Shown here: piece by piece, positions 47,431-62,975 of the stretch
How the letters are laid out: each line of letters starts with the position of its first letter
Position numbering within the stretch: the stretch's first letter is position 1
Assembly (NCBI GenBank): GCA_023238725.1
Contig: CM041550.1
Coordinates: 25,877,586-25,941,585 of the forward strand
Origin: Scortum barcoo
Lineage: Eukaryota > Chordata > Actinopteri > Centrarchiformes > Terapontidae
Reading direction: 5' to 3'
Length of the DNA stretch: 64,000 bases
Program-made: the position numbers and the translations under genes
The notes under the pieces: model-generated
The model's input: the letters and a program-made list of their open reading frames with translations, nothing else
What the model was told of the DNA's origin: nothing
Databases searched by the model: none

Positions 47431-50297
47431 CACAGTTCAAGCTGAGGAGATTGACCAACATCATGTTGCTGGAATGCCTAAAATACACAGATAAAACCTG
47501 AAATGGTAAATATGCCTATTTATACCCTTTGCCTCACAAGTCTAATACTTTTACAGTACTATTCAAATGACACTGAAAATAAAGATACTGAGAGGGGAAA
47601 TACAATTTTGTTTCAGCATCAAACCTTGTTTTTACAGTATCATTGATTTCCCAGGTCTCTCTTCTAATGTCTTTTCTAGCTGACATACATGATTGTATGT
47701 CAATTCAATTTTTGTCCAGAATCTCACAAGCAGCTGCTTTTTCTTATGAAATACTGGCTTTATCATGTCCTGTTGTAACTATCTGACATATCCAGGAATG
47801 GAAACTATGAGGGCAGTATGTACATATAAAATCAAATCCCTTACTGTAAATTAACTGATTTCTGGTGATATGCTCAAGTCAGTATATTTTATCTTCCTCA
47901 TGTTTGCCCTTGGAAAAAACACAGCTTGTCCCTTTGTACAGAAAAAATGTTCAGGACACAAGGCGTGGAAAGTAAAACTCTGTCATCATAATGGTTTTTA
48001 TTCCTCTGTACTGGACCTAATTGCCTTTTTCTCCTTGTGTGTGTGTGTGTTTGTGTGCGCGTGCACGTGTGCGTGCGCTTCAGACAAGGTGTCCATCTAT
48101 AAAGCAGAAAGAGGACCCCCACCTGGGCCAGCCATCTGTCACCTGGGCACCTAGAGGGACTGCAGTCTTGTGTGGCTTAAAAGGTGAAATCATTAAGATG
48201 TTAGAATAACAAATGTCTGGTTATGTTTGGCTCCCAATCACCTCTTTCAAGGTGATGAACATTCCCGCGTTGCTGCCTCTTGCTCGACTAGGGGCATATA
48301 AAGACGCATCACTAAAGAGATGTTCCTCTTCTCGTCACCTTTGATTGGTCCAGTTTTCTGAATCCTGCAACCAAACATTATTTTGTGTGTGTGTGCAGCT
48401 AGCAGGGACCACCATCCTGCTGAGACGTATTTGCACACACAACTACGGACACACACACACACACATTAATATACAGCCATTCAACATACAACTGACTACA
48501 TTCCATCACCCCTTTCGAATCTGTCTTTCCTTTATTTTCTCCCTCACGCACACAGGCGGAGACTCAAGGTCAGTGGAGGTCTGGCGGGATGTTGATGAAT
48601 GGATGTGAAGGGTGTCATCCTGGACAAACAGAGCCTGGGCCCACATGCTGCTACATCCTGAAAAATATGCCTATTACACCAGCAGATGAGGGAAATAGTT
48701 TGGAGGTCTCTCACGTCCTCTCTATCGCTCACTCTGTCTCTCTCTCTACATGGAACATGCAGATTTAGTCATTCCTTGTGGACAGAAAGAGAGAAATAAC
48801 GCAACTGTGCTAATGCAATGCATGTGCAGACCCATCAGCTTTTCAGGCTGATATTAGTCCTGAAGGCTCATATATGACACATGGCACAAAGAACACACAC
48901 TTTTTATTACACAAGGTGAAAGTTTTGATGAAGGGTGGTGCCATCCACAGTCCTGCTTCCCACATGCTGTTACAGCCAAATAAATAAATGCCTCTGCCTG
49001 CTAATCTCTAATGCCACCCTGCCTTGTTCCTCCATGGGTGCTCTGTGTAAATGGCCTCTTAAAATATGACATTGCCTCACTTTCAGATGAGTGAAGGGGA
49101 GAGAAGTGTGTGAGGTGGGGGGTGTTGGAGGGAGCCATGATGGACAGAGACAAGGAGGATACAGACCAGAGGAGGTCATGTCAGATCTCACTGTCAAATC
49201 TAAGGTAGATCTAAAATAAATCCACCCATTTTTCTTTTTTTTTACAAGAGAGAGGCTAACTGTAATTGTTCTTGGAGATGCAGGTATGTATTCAATTTCA
49301 ATTCACCACAAACTTTAATGACAAAGTAGCTTACACCAGGCCATAAAGATATCTCATGTTCTCCATGTCCAACAAAAATCTGTCTATCTAAAAAACATAT
49401 TATTACTATATTTTTACAAAGATAACTGGTCTCAACTTCCATGTGTGGAGAGCAGCATCTGAAAGCGAGATTTTTTTGTTGTCTGTAGAAGTTTTCACAC
49501 CAATTTAAATCTAAGGTCCATTAGTTGTGAATGTTTGTTAGTGTGTCTAAGATCATAATATTCACCAAACACCAGTGAGTGTTGAGCAGCTCTTCCCACA
49601 AATATACTGAGGCGTAACCCCATCAGTCTTCTCACGTAATTCTTTGTAAATGAACACCATGGTCAATCAGTCCCACTGCACCGTTTGCTGTCATAATTTC
49701 TCACTACACTGCCACATGTGTTTCAGTCCACAATAGTTTAATTCAGTTTTGAACTCAAATTGTATAATACAATTACAATACAATATTAGTCCATTTGTTT
49801 TGCTTGCACAGCAACAACAGAGGCTGAATTTCACTGATCTTTCATGTTAGAGTAATTCAGGAAGGCTTGATTGGAATGACTTTCTTCTGTCTCACTTTGG
49901 ACTAAAATGTTGTCTAAGGGGAGCTTGCTGATGTCAACTTTGCCATCTCCCATGACTTGAAAAGCCAGGGAGGAGAGAGACAGAGACAGAAAAATCTGTG
50001 ATTTACACCAAGAGGGGGAAGAAGAAAAAGGCGGTTGGATTGGAGCAGGGGATGAAGTAGGAAATGAACAGAGAGGAAAGTGAGGAGTGAGGGGGAGGTA
50101 AAGGGTTGTGGTGGTGTGTAAATGGTATGGGGTGTGTTGGTGGGGGATGTTTCCATACAGTACACAAGGTTGGGGAGATATATGAAGGCTTGTCACATTG
50201 CAAAGGCTGAGGTATGGTCTCTATTGGGCCAGACAGTGACCTCCAGCACAGGGCCAAAACATTTCCAGATGTCTGCCAACAGCGTTACTGGAGCTGT
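47431..50297. other. Unannotated sequence with GT/CA runs
   Basis: No gene is recognisable. An alternating GT/GC run lies at 48,036-48,079 (GTGTGTTTGTGTGCGCGTGC) and a CA run at about 48,448-48,467. Frames overlapping these runs are artefacts. Confidence 0.5.
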
Positions 50298-50340
50298 GGT
50301 GGGGGGAGGCAGGGTCGGGGGGGGGGTGGGAGGGAGGTGG
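50298..50340 (+). other. G-rich tract with G-quadruplex potential
   Basis: The plus strand carries GGGGGG, GGG, a ten-G run, GGG and GGG separated by loops of one to five bases. This satisfies the usual four-run quadruplex rule. No gene or promoter is visible next to it. Confidence 0.75.
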
Positions 50341-52039
50341 TGAACCATACAGCACATTGTGAGGGAGAGTAATGAATGGGGCTTGCAAATCAAATGACTA
50401 GCATAGACATAAAAGTCTAAAGCTTTACAGAGAGCAGGAGAGAGCAGGAGTGTGTGGGATAAGGCTGAGGAGACGCGTTTGTGTGTGTGTGCGTATCTAG
50501 ATGTTAGTGAAAAATGGAGACAGAGACATTAAAGTGCTTTAGATTTCTTCCCTCTGTGCTTCTGCCCAGAAGGGAATCTCTGACGTTCATTTATTCTGCT
50601 CCCCAGCGTGCCAGCTTGCTGAGGATCCAACATCAATCACGTTATTTCATTTTTTAATGTTCATTTTGTATCACCATTTTGCATTTTGGTTCATCATTAC
50701 TGGTGATAAATAGGCAAACACATTGTCTAGGCAATGGTTACATTAGCAGTGATACACCAGGGAGTCTACATGAGTCTGAATTATGGGAGGATTTGAATTG
50801 TCTGGGAAATGTTTTTGTTAAAATGGAATTTGAAAGCTCAAGCTCTGGGGAGGAGAAGAAGCACTTGGACAAGAATTCTCTGCAATGCAGCATCACCTGG
50901 GATTAAAAGTAGGTATTAAAGTGGAACAAAATCTCAAACATGATAAGTCATGTTTTGCATCAGCTGTCAGAAGCAATTGCACTGGTTTCTGTACAGTGAA
51001 ATTCATTGTCTCAACAGTACTAAGACTGAACAGAGCTGATAAAATTCTTCTCAGCACTGTTTGCAAACCTCCAGAGCAGAACATCATGAGGGAGAGTATT
51101 CACCAGAACGGTTGGGTTACGCTGCATTAGTCCTTATAAATGACATCCCCTTAGATTCCCAGGATACTAAAGAAAAATCACAGTATCTCTTGCAGCAACT
51201 AACCCTCTTGCAGAAACAGCAAGAGAAGCCATCAAAATGTTGAATAATTTCAAAGTTGATCCCCCGTTTCCATTCCCTACGAGCGCCTCCGAAAAACCTC
51301 CTGATCTGGGCCTTTAGTGTTGAGGAATGTCTGTGAGCCTCAGGCTGTCTCAGCGGGCTCTCTGTTTACTGTTCCATCTCACTTCCACCTGTTGGATATC
51401 TCCTCCTGTCTGCCTGCTACGCCATCTGAATCTAAAGAGTTTCCAGGCAATAGGGAAACTTTTTACTCAGTCAGATAGAAAATCACAACATGGGAGCAAG
51501 ACGTAATTCTGCAGAGAATAGGCTAATGCAACGTGACTTCAACTGCCAGTTTACAGTGGGTTTGATGCTAAAAATGCCAGACTACACTAGAAAAGGAGTG
51601 GTACATGTGATGTGATGTCTGACCTATGATGGAAATCAGAAGTGTTTATAGTTATTGTGGACAGCCACTGTCAAAGTTGGAGTTAAAGTTGGCCATCATT
51701 GAGAGGGAGGAGATGTAATAATCTTTGACTGTGAGCACATTTTCAGGAGACAATGGAAGACACTCAAAGGTGTTGCACTCAGTTGTCCACATCAAAAGTG
51801 AAACAGTTCTGTCAAGAATAGAAAAAGATAGTTAGAGCATGCAATATTAACATTAACAGTTAAACTGAAACAAAAAAAGTAAAGTTGTTTGGTGGAAGCG
51901 TCAGTCATTAAATAATAAAATGGATTAATTAAACAAATAAGAGGAAGCAAGATTCAATATCACATGGGTGTATGTAAAAATAAATATGTTACTGATTTAA
52001 AAAGAACCAAAGAAAATACATTGCAGTGTTGCTTTGTGA
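50341..52039. other. Unannotated unique sequence
   Basis: No gene is recognisable. The block 51,240-51,480 is complex sequence. A 21-base word at 51,894-51,914 recurs at 53,358-53,378. Confidence 0.5.
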
Positions 52040-53095
52040 TCTACTAGTGGGATTTCATACCATTGTTACGCCGATGACACTCACCTTTCTGTTAAACCTA
52101 ACAACCTCAACATCCTAAAGTCTTTGCAGGACTGCCTCACCTCTGTCTCAACCTGGATGTCGCAAAATTTCAAGTCCTGGTGATCGGCCCAGATAGTTTC
52201 TCCAAAGAAGTCAGTCACTATATTGGCCCCCCTAGCCAACTACATCAAGCCTGTCTCTAAAAATCTCAGCATCCTATTTGACCAACACCTGATTGTCGAT
52301 TCTCACATCACTAGACTCACTTCAGTCCTGCTTCTTCCAGTTAAGAAACATTGCAAAACTTAAACCCACTCTATCAGTGAAACACATAGAACTGTTAATG
52401 CACACCTTAATCTTCTCTCTTTTAGATTACTGTAATTCCCTATTCACATGCATCTCTCAATCCTTCTCTTGCCCATCTTCCAACTAGTACAAAATGCTGC
52501 AGCTAGGGTTCTGACTAATACACTAATCATGCCGTTCCCACATCACAACAGTCCTTGCATCCCTTCACTGGCGTCCACTAAAATTCAGAATTAACTTCAA
52601 GATACTTCTCATTACATACAAGGCCTTACGGCTTACGGCCTGGCCCCAGATTATTTATCAGAGCTACTGATCCCATACTCTAGCCGCTGTCCACTCCGGT
52701 CATCAGACCAAGGTCTTCTATCTGTACCCCGTTCTAATCTTAAGGCAAGAGGTGACCATGCCTTTAAGGTTGCAGCTCCTCGACTTTGGAACAGCCTCCC
52801 ATAGTCAATCAGATCTGCTGAATCGGTGCTCTGTTTTAAACGGCTCTTAAAAACCCACTTCTACAGGTTAGCCTTCCCATTTTTCCATCCATTCAGTTCT
52901 TTTCCGACACTGGGCTCTTGTTGTTATGTATATTTATGTGTATTTGTGTGTATGGTGTATGTAAGTCATATGTATGTCATTTGTGTGTTGACTTCTGCAC
53001 TGTATGTGTGTTTTTAACCTGCCTGTGAAGCACTTTGCTAACCCTGTGTTGTGTAAAGTGCTATATAAAATAAAAGTTATTATTATATTATTATC
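52040..53095 (+). mobile_element. L2-like LINE, 5'-truncated
   Basis: A non-LTR retrotransposon remnant from the RT catalytic box to the 3' end. The end has GTAAAGTGCTATATAAAATA followed by a TTATTATTA tail, the usual terminus of this fish LINE group. The 3' UTR from about 52,890 contains GT-rich text. It is more decayed than the L2-like copy at 33,715. Confidence 0.82.
52067..52900 (+). pseudogene. L2-like LINE RT/C-terminal pseudogene
   Basis: The catalytic box YADDTHLSVKP begins at 52,067. LKSLQDCLTSVSTWMSQNFK follows. After a frame change come FFQLRNIAKLKPTLSVKHIE and LLDYCNSLFTC, then QNAAARVLTNT, YGLAPDYLSELLIPYSSRCP, LRSSDQGLLSVPRSNLKARG, AAPRLWNSLP and LLKTHFYRLAFPF. This is the order expected for the palm-to-C-terminus region of L2-type LINEs. 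At least three frameshifts or small deletions and internal stops are visible, so no enzyme is made. Confidence 0.83.
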
Positions 53096-54107
53096 TGTAA
53101 GATCTGGTCTAAACCCAGAAAAGTCTTATACCTCTGTGGTGTCACTTCCAGTGCTGCATCACCACTGTAACAAAGACTTCTTCACACTCTGGAATTGTAT
53201 TAGACCTCTTACACACAAAGGCCCAATGTAGTGTCAGCATGTGATTTATCTGAGTTGCTCAGCCACGGATGGAAACATCTGCCCCAGCTGTCTGTGTTAG
53301 TATCTGACTTAATATGGCACCATATGGAGATCCAGCTCTCTTCTGGGCTCCTAAACTGGAAGCGTCAGTCATTAAATAGAAGAATAGGTTACCTATTCAG
53401 TAAAAAATCTCACCCCAGAGACAGAGTTGATCAGGAAATTAAATATTCAGTGGTAAAACCAAGATAGCGCCTCAGAGCACACGTGCACTATTTGGTCCAT
53501 TTCCCCTCCACACTGATCGAATGTTGAGGTTTAATCACAGTGATTAGACTTGCTGATAAATGCTAAATTCACACAGACCAGGTGAAGCATTTTCTCCCTT
53601 ATCTTTCTTTGGCTGTCATGCAACAGACCCAGACGCAAATTCCAAGGCTCCAGTGACCTCTCCAATGTTGTCCTTGTGTCACACGATGAGGTTATTTCAC
53701 TGTGTGGCCTGGGTGGCAGCTCCACGTCCTCACTTTTTTTTGTAATACCAGTTGCCATAGGTTACATGAAATGGGTGTTTAATAAAATAACATGCACACT
53801 TGCTGTAAAAGCCTCATTTGAAAAGAAGAGAGCGGCACAAGCATGAACGGCACAAAAAGACAAAAAAAAAGTTAAGTTCAATCGGAGCAGATGTAAATGA
53901 TGCTTTAAGAATATAAAAATGAATTTACTGACTTTGTGCACAATAAGGGTTTGGTGTTTGGCGATTAGACCCCATCATGATGACATATTTTATGATGTGC
54001 ATTTGTACACCCCCAAATAAAAACATTTAAGTTGCAGGGACTTTTATTTTGTCAAACTACTAGAGCACAACATTTTTATATTGTTTGAGTTTTGTTGGAG
54101 GGGGCCT
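53096..54107. other. Unannotated unique sequence
   Basis: No gene is recognisable. It contains the second copy (53,358-53,378) of the 21-base word found at 51,894-51,914. Confidence 0.5.
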
Positions 54108-54165
54108 GAGAATTAAGACCATTGCCTTGTTCCATATGACAATAAAATAACCTGAACTTCAACTT
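54108..54165 (+). repeat. Possible LINE 3'-tail fragment
   Basis: CATTGCCTTGTTCCATATGA followed by CAATAAAATAACCTGAACTT resembles the termini at 3,150 and 24,690 but is more diverged. Confidence 0.35.
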
Positions 54166-54725
54166 GCAAATGGAGAAGAAGCATCTATGCATAGCTGATA
54201 ATCGTGGAGGAATCAGAAGGGAAAAGAGGAGGAGGTCCAATATACAACCTTGACAGCAAGGATGATTGGATCACAGAGATCTGAGACTGAAAACGAAAGA
54301 CGGAACAGTCTCAGTCAGCTTTTGAGTCAAAGCTCCTGATTGAACTTACTTTAAGCTTCATAACAATGTCAGTCTTGTTCATAGCCTCAGGGTTCAGGTT
54401 GTTTGTTTGTCTTCAATTGCAACCACTAGTATTAGTATTAAACTTCAATACACATCAGAACAAATCCAAACCTCCCAAAACCTGAGTCCTTCCTTACACT
54501 GAGTTGTGAAAACTGTTCAGCACAAAAAGTTGCCACTAAATGTCAAATGATCAAATTCCTAATCTTCCATTCCTAATCTCTATCCTTATGTTGACAGTTT
54601 ACAAAATAGCCTCACCCTGAAGCTGATTCAGAAACTGTTCTGAAGCTTGCTCAAAGAGAAAGCTGTCCTGAGTTGAGTTTCAAAGTTCATTGGTCTTAGA
54701 AAAGGCAAATCCACCTCACTTTGTA
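54166..54725. other. Unannotated unique sequence
   Basis: Nothing recognisable is seen. Confidence 0.45.
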
Positions 54726-54764
54726 ACAACAACAACAATAATAATAATAATAATAATAATAATA
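54726..54764. repeat. (AAC)n-(AAT)n microsatellite
   Basis: A few AAC units pass into about nine AAT units. Confidence 0.95.
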
Positions 54765-58169
<3,405 letters not shown>

Positions 58170-58232
58170 AAGGTCATTTCCCTGAGGGAGCCATCTCAAA
58201 GGGATCAATAAAGTCAAGTCTAAGTCTAAGTC
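58170..58232 (+). repeat. LINE 3'-tail fragment with (AAGTCT)n
   Basis: TTTCCCTGAGGGAGCCATCT, AAAGGGATCAATAAAGT and then AAGTCTAAGTCTAAGTCT form a typical LINE terminus with a six-base tandem tail. Confidence 0.55.
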
Positions 58233-59059
58233 TTTGATGCAGGATGCAGGCCAGCCTCAGGCTGTGGTTTGATGGAAGCAATACAGGTGTGAGGACGACA
58301 GGTGATGATAGGGCTAGGAAGGATTATTACTACTGCGTGATGTTGTGTTGTTGAAGAAAGCCAATAACACTCTACAAAGTGCATTCTGAAATACCACTGG
58401 AGTTCTTCTATAGGACAAAATTGTCTTTCAGGAGTTGAGTGTGAGATTTTTCCACAGCTGTGAGCAGATATTCTGTAGAAGGAAGGGGAGTGAAAGGGAG
58501 TGAGGTTTCACAAATCATGGCAATAAAGACTGTGGACTCCAAGGTTACCGAACCGAGTGGCCATTGAACAGACCGCAGCAGCTGAGTGTAGTTGGATTAG
58601 GAAAAAACTGGATTGAAAAGGAAGGGAGGAGAGACCAAGAGAGGTGAGTGGAGAAACTATGTGTTCATACCTCCTCTGACCTCCTGTTCTGCACTGTCAA
58701 CAAGCAGGAATCCATGGAGGATGAAGACGCAGGGAGTGGCTCTATGAGTACCATGAAGTGACAGGTGTCTCCTGAAAGTGTTGAGATATGCCCCAATGGT
58801 TTGGAATGGTTACAAAAAAACTGTTTATGAGGGCTCTTCTGAAGGGATTCTAAACATGATTCATCATCCTTTCTGCAGCGTGAGGAGGATAAAGGTACGC
58901 CTACCCAGTTCCTGTTCAAACAGAAAACTTATTTGGAGCATAAACTATTCACCCATTTAATAGTGAATTACACATGAAGACCAAGTTTGGAATATCAGGA
59001 GAAGACTTCATTGGACATTTGACCTTTGACACTTGATGCAATCTTTGAGTCCCAGATGC
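58233..59059. other. Unannotated unique sequence
   Basis: Nothing recognisable is seen; frames are at most 84 codons. Confidence 0.45.
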
Positions 59060-59262
59060 ATTGGTGGAATGTAAAGTAGATGTACACAATTCCCTTACTT
59101 AAGTACAATTTTGTGGTGCTTTTAAAAGCTTTCAGCTTATGAGACTATATTTTTACATTATACTTTTTACTCCATTTTTTAAATTAATTTATTTGCTTTA
59201 GTTTCTAGGTACTTTTCAGATTAAGAGTTTACATGCAAAACATGTATGAAACAATATGAGGA
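59060..59262. repeat. AAGTAC-type dispersed fish repeat
   Basis: TTACTTAAGTACAATTTTGT, ATTATACTTTTTACTCCATT, TACTTTTCAGATTAAGAGTT and ACATGCAAAACATGTATG occur in the order known from a very common teleost dispersed repeat built on AAGTAC words. It is non-coding and moderately diverged. Confidence 0.65.
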
Positions 59263-61569
59263 AATGCCTTTAGGCCGCTGTTATCTGTGTTTTTCAGCTG
59301 CCTTTTTACTGTTTTCATCTCAGAATCATCAGGCTTAACCATGAAATGATGCTTTTTGTGCAAAAAGATATATGACTCCAACATTCAAATGAATAGGATA
59401 CAAATGGAATCATGTTTTCGATACAGTGATAGCACTAAAATAACTCATTTTGATATGAATACATATTTCAACTTTGGGAGTCTTTATCTCCAGTGCAGCA
59501 GCTCAAGGCTGTACATCTCTATTAAACTGAGATTACAGTGTTGAGTCTTTAGATATCTTCATGCTGATGTTAATTGGTCATCCCTTCACCATGGAACATT
59601 TTTAAATTCCATGGTACTGCCCTTTAAGGCTGCACTCTCCAGAGAACAGTTTCCCAGCTAGTACTTCATCCCCCTGTACACACGAGCAGCCGTCTCCTTT
59701 GCCACTTATTGAGGCTGAATGGTGAACATGATTCATTTATTCTGTTTTCTCTCTATCTTTATGTCCACACTCCCCTTACTCCTCAGTCTCTCGTGTGCCT
59801 TTACCCTGTGTTTTTTTTTCCGGTGGTGGTGCTGGTGTTGGAGTGGTTTTGGTAAACAAACGCTGATGTCCAGTTTGATATATCCTCCCAATGAGTGCTG
59901 ACAGATGGGACGGTTCCCCCTCTGCATCACTGAGCTCCAGTAGTTAAAAAGATTAGCTATGGCTGAGTCTCTCTCGCCGTCCCTCTCACTTGTTCTTTAT
60001 GTCTCTCTAGTCTCTCTCCCCTGCTGCTCTGAAAGCACTTCCCTGAGGACCACTTAGCACCGAACAGGACCACTATATTGGGTCATAATGTGTGTCTGAG
60101 CATATTATACACAAAACAATATTTTTTTGCGTGTTTGCATGTCTAAGTTAATTTAAATGTCATGTAATGTAAGCTTCTGTGTTTGTGTGCGTATGTGGTG
60201 TGTGTGTACTGCAGAGAGGGTCATTAATACAGCAAACTGAGCATTTTGTTTATGGTAAACAGCTGTATATGGCTTTTCCTTTACCCCTGGTTGATATTTT
60301 CTTTCTAGCACACATTGTGGATTCTCAAAGGATTCCTACAGCCTCAGAGTTTTCATAAGCTGTTTGTTTCTGAGGTAAAGCACTACAGTATGTAATTTAT
60401 GTAAATTCTTCACGTGTTTCCCCAACAATAACTCACTGAAACTTTGCGTTGTCATGTGCTGTGCAAAGTTATATGGGGTCGTTAAACTTGATTATGCTAC
60501 AGCAGAGGACTGTTTATGTGAAGTGTGCTAGGTGCAGGCGAGCAGCATCTGTTACAACACACAGTCTCTGATGGTGCTGTGTGAAAATTAAAATGATTGA
60601 CTGGACAAAATTAAGATAGATAATTACTGAAGGGCAACTTTTTAGAAAGAAGGTTGGTCTTTTGTATATGGAGCATGATGTCAGTGAACTTCACACACTA
60701 TGATTATGTTTTCCATCCATGTGATTATGCAATATGCTACGTTTCTTATTGTTAAAGAATCCAAAGAAAATCCCAAAAGCAACAATGAACTGATCCTACT
60801 AACAAGTACTGTCTGTCTATCCAAAGGGTGATTTATCTCATTCCTGAGCCATAGAGCTCCATTTTTGTTCAAAGATTATTATACACATCACTGTACCACA
60901 CTGTAGCACTTCCTGACATTATAAACAGACGTCCTGCTGCTAAAATTCACACTAGAGCACCAAATGTGCATAATTCTTAAATGAAAATACTCCCTAAAAA
61001 ATGCATTATATTTCCTTCTGTTTAACATTTGCTAAAAAGTACAGTGACCAGATGGTTCAGTTGGAAGTTTAGGGAAGGAATACAAACATGTTTTTGCATT
61101 AGGTGAGTTTCCCATGCACCTCTTGAGAAAATTTAGTATTTATGATTTTGTTTGTCCCCTCCTGAGTCTCTAAGCCAACACCAAAACTGAAATCATTGTT
61201 ATCATGAGTTGTTAGTACAGTATATGGTCTACAAGTTATAGAAAAAATCTTTTTTAGTTATAGAAAACTTTTTTAACTAAAAGTTAAATTCATAACTCAA
61301 TGAATGCTGCTTCCTTTCTGCTAAGCATTGCAACACTACCTGTGTTGTGGTAAAAAGTGTGTGTGTGAACGCTTCAGTTCTCCAGTATATAAATGCGGTA
61401 TAGGGGCTGGTGGTATTTCCCAGTGGGTAGGGTGGTCAGCTTGACCTCTGTTAAAGCTTCCGTTTCTGTCACCAGCAGCCTGACTGAAATAAATTGGCTT
61501 TGGTCTCTATGGGGGAGTTTGCTGTTGCTGCAGACCTGAGGCCTTATTGGTAGAGCCGCAGTCTCACTA
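59263..61569. other. Unannotated unique sequence
   Basis: No gene is recognisable; frames are under 70 codons apart from one that overlaps the GT array to the right. Confidence 0.5.
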
Positions 61570-61767
61570 GGGAAGGTCTGTGTGTGTGTGCGTTTGTGTG
61601 TGTGTAACCCTGACCCCAGAAAAGGTGTATGTATGAATTGCTGTGACCTGAGATACTGCTGCAGTGTGCCAATGTGTGTGTGTGTGTGGTGTATGTTTGT
61701 GTGTAACCTCAATCTCTGTGAAAGGAGAACCTGAGAATGACCATGACCCCTATGTCTATTGCAGCAA

Positions 61768-61799
<32 letters not shown>

Positions 61800-61835
61800 T
61801 GTGTGTGTGTGTTCAGTGTGTGTGTGTGTGTTCAT
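61570..61835. repeat. Three GT blocks spaced by related ~70-bp segments
   Basis: GT runs lie near 61,577-61,604, 61,674-61,703 and 61,768-61,831, the last with a GA run inside. The spacers share GTGTAACC at the start and GCAGTG/GCAGCAATGTGTG at the end, so the array looks like a degenerate tandem of roughly 95 bases. The 153-codon His/Thr-rich frame on the minus strand is produced by this array. Confidence 0.75.
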
Positions 61836-62644
61836 CCCCCTGATTCTTTGTGTGGTAGTGTAGATTGTAGAGGGTGGTATTGTTCAAGAAGCATAACTGG
61901 AAGATTGCCGCATGTGAACAATCTGCCTACACACCATGGGGTTTCATCACCCTGGGTGTGGCAATTCTGATCAGCACAACACCCAGTGTCATTCAAACCA
62001 CAACTTTAAAATGCGTTGCTAATTCAGTGTCACAGTCTGCAATGATTGTCCAGAGATTTCCCTGCTCTTTTTGAACATCAACAACACAACCAAGAGGACA
62101 CCATTTTATATGAACATACCGTTTAGGACAACTTACTGGAAAATATTTAGAAAATATGTAGGTCTACAGTTTACTTTCAAGTGCTTCACTGTGAATAAAA
62201 ACAGAATGTAATCTGTCTCGGCTTAACAGAATGACTTTGAAAACACTCGCCTTCACAAATTATGTTTGTTTATACAATGAAAAATCATAAAATATCACAT
62301 ATCACATAATCTCAGCAGACAGATCACAGGCAATGAATCTGGCATTTCATACTCCAAAGTACAAGTTGCATAATATTATGTTCTTTCCAATACTGAGTAA
62401 TATAAGTGGCATAATCCCCTTAATAATTATCAATACCACCAAATAATACACTAAAGTGCTCAAGTTGGGAACCCATAGGTTTATGTATATATCTCCTTGT
62501 TGCATGAAGTGTTCCTGAAATATGATCAGTGTATTTCTATTGTAGCTGAAGTTTTATCTTTAAAACAAGTGCTGTTCCGGGGATTCCATTGTTCTTCTGT
62601 TTCTGAGATATTTCGAGAAAAATATTAATTCCTAATACACACTG
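61836..62644. other. Unannotated AT-rich sequence
   Basis: Nothing recognisable is seen. Confidence 0.45.
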
Positions 62645-62975
62645 GGCAACTGCCAACCCAAGTATATGTACCAAATTTCATGACATGTACTCAAAAAATT
62701 GTCAAGATATGTCACTCTGACCCAAAATGTAAACTTCATGATTGCACTACATTAAATGTAAGAGGGATCACCAAGTCATTAGGATTTATCCTCTGGAATC
62801 ACCAGTGTCCATACTTGGCAATGATGATGTCACTAAATGAAGAGATGAAGTCTTCAACCTCTGGTGACCATGAAGCTCTCTGCAAAACGTCGTGGCAACC
62901 TGTCTGACACTTGTTGAGATACTTAGATTGTGGAATGTGGACCAAAGAGGTCACCAACAGACTAACCAACTAAAA
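62645..62975 (+). repeat. Dispersed fish repeat (CCAAATTTCATG type)
   Basis: GTACCAAATTTCATGACATG, GGGATCACCAAGTCATTAGG, TTTATCCTCTGGAATCACCA, ACTTGTTGAGATACTTAGA and GTGGACCAAAGAGGTCACCA occur in the order of a widespread teleost repeat that I know from many genomic sequences. Two internal units appear related (the parts ending GACCCAAAATG and GGACCAAAGAG). It is non-coding. Confidence 0.65.

Noticed and set aside
61374..61835. 153-codon minus-strand frame rich in His and Thr
   Set aside because: Produced by GT/CA microsatellites; no other protein features.
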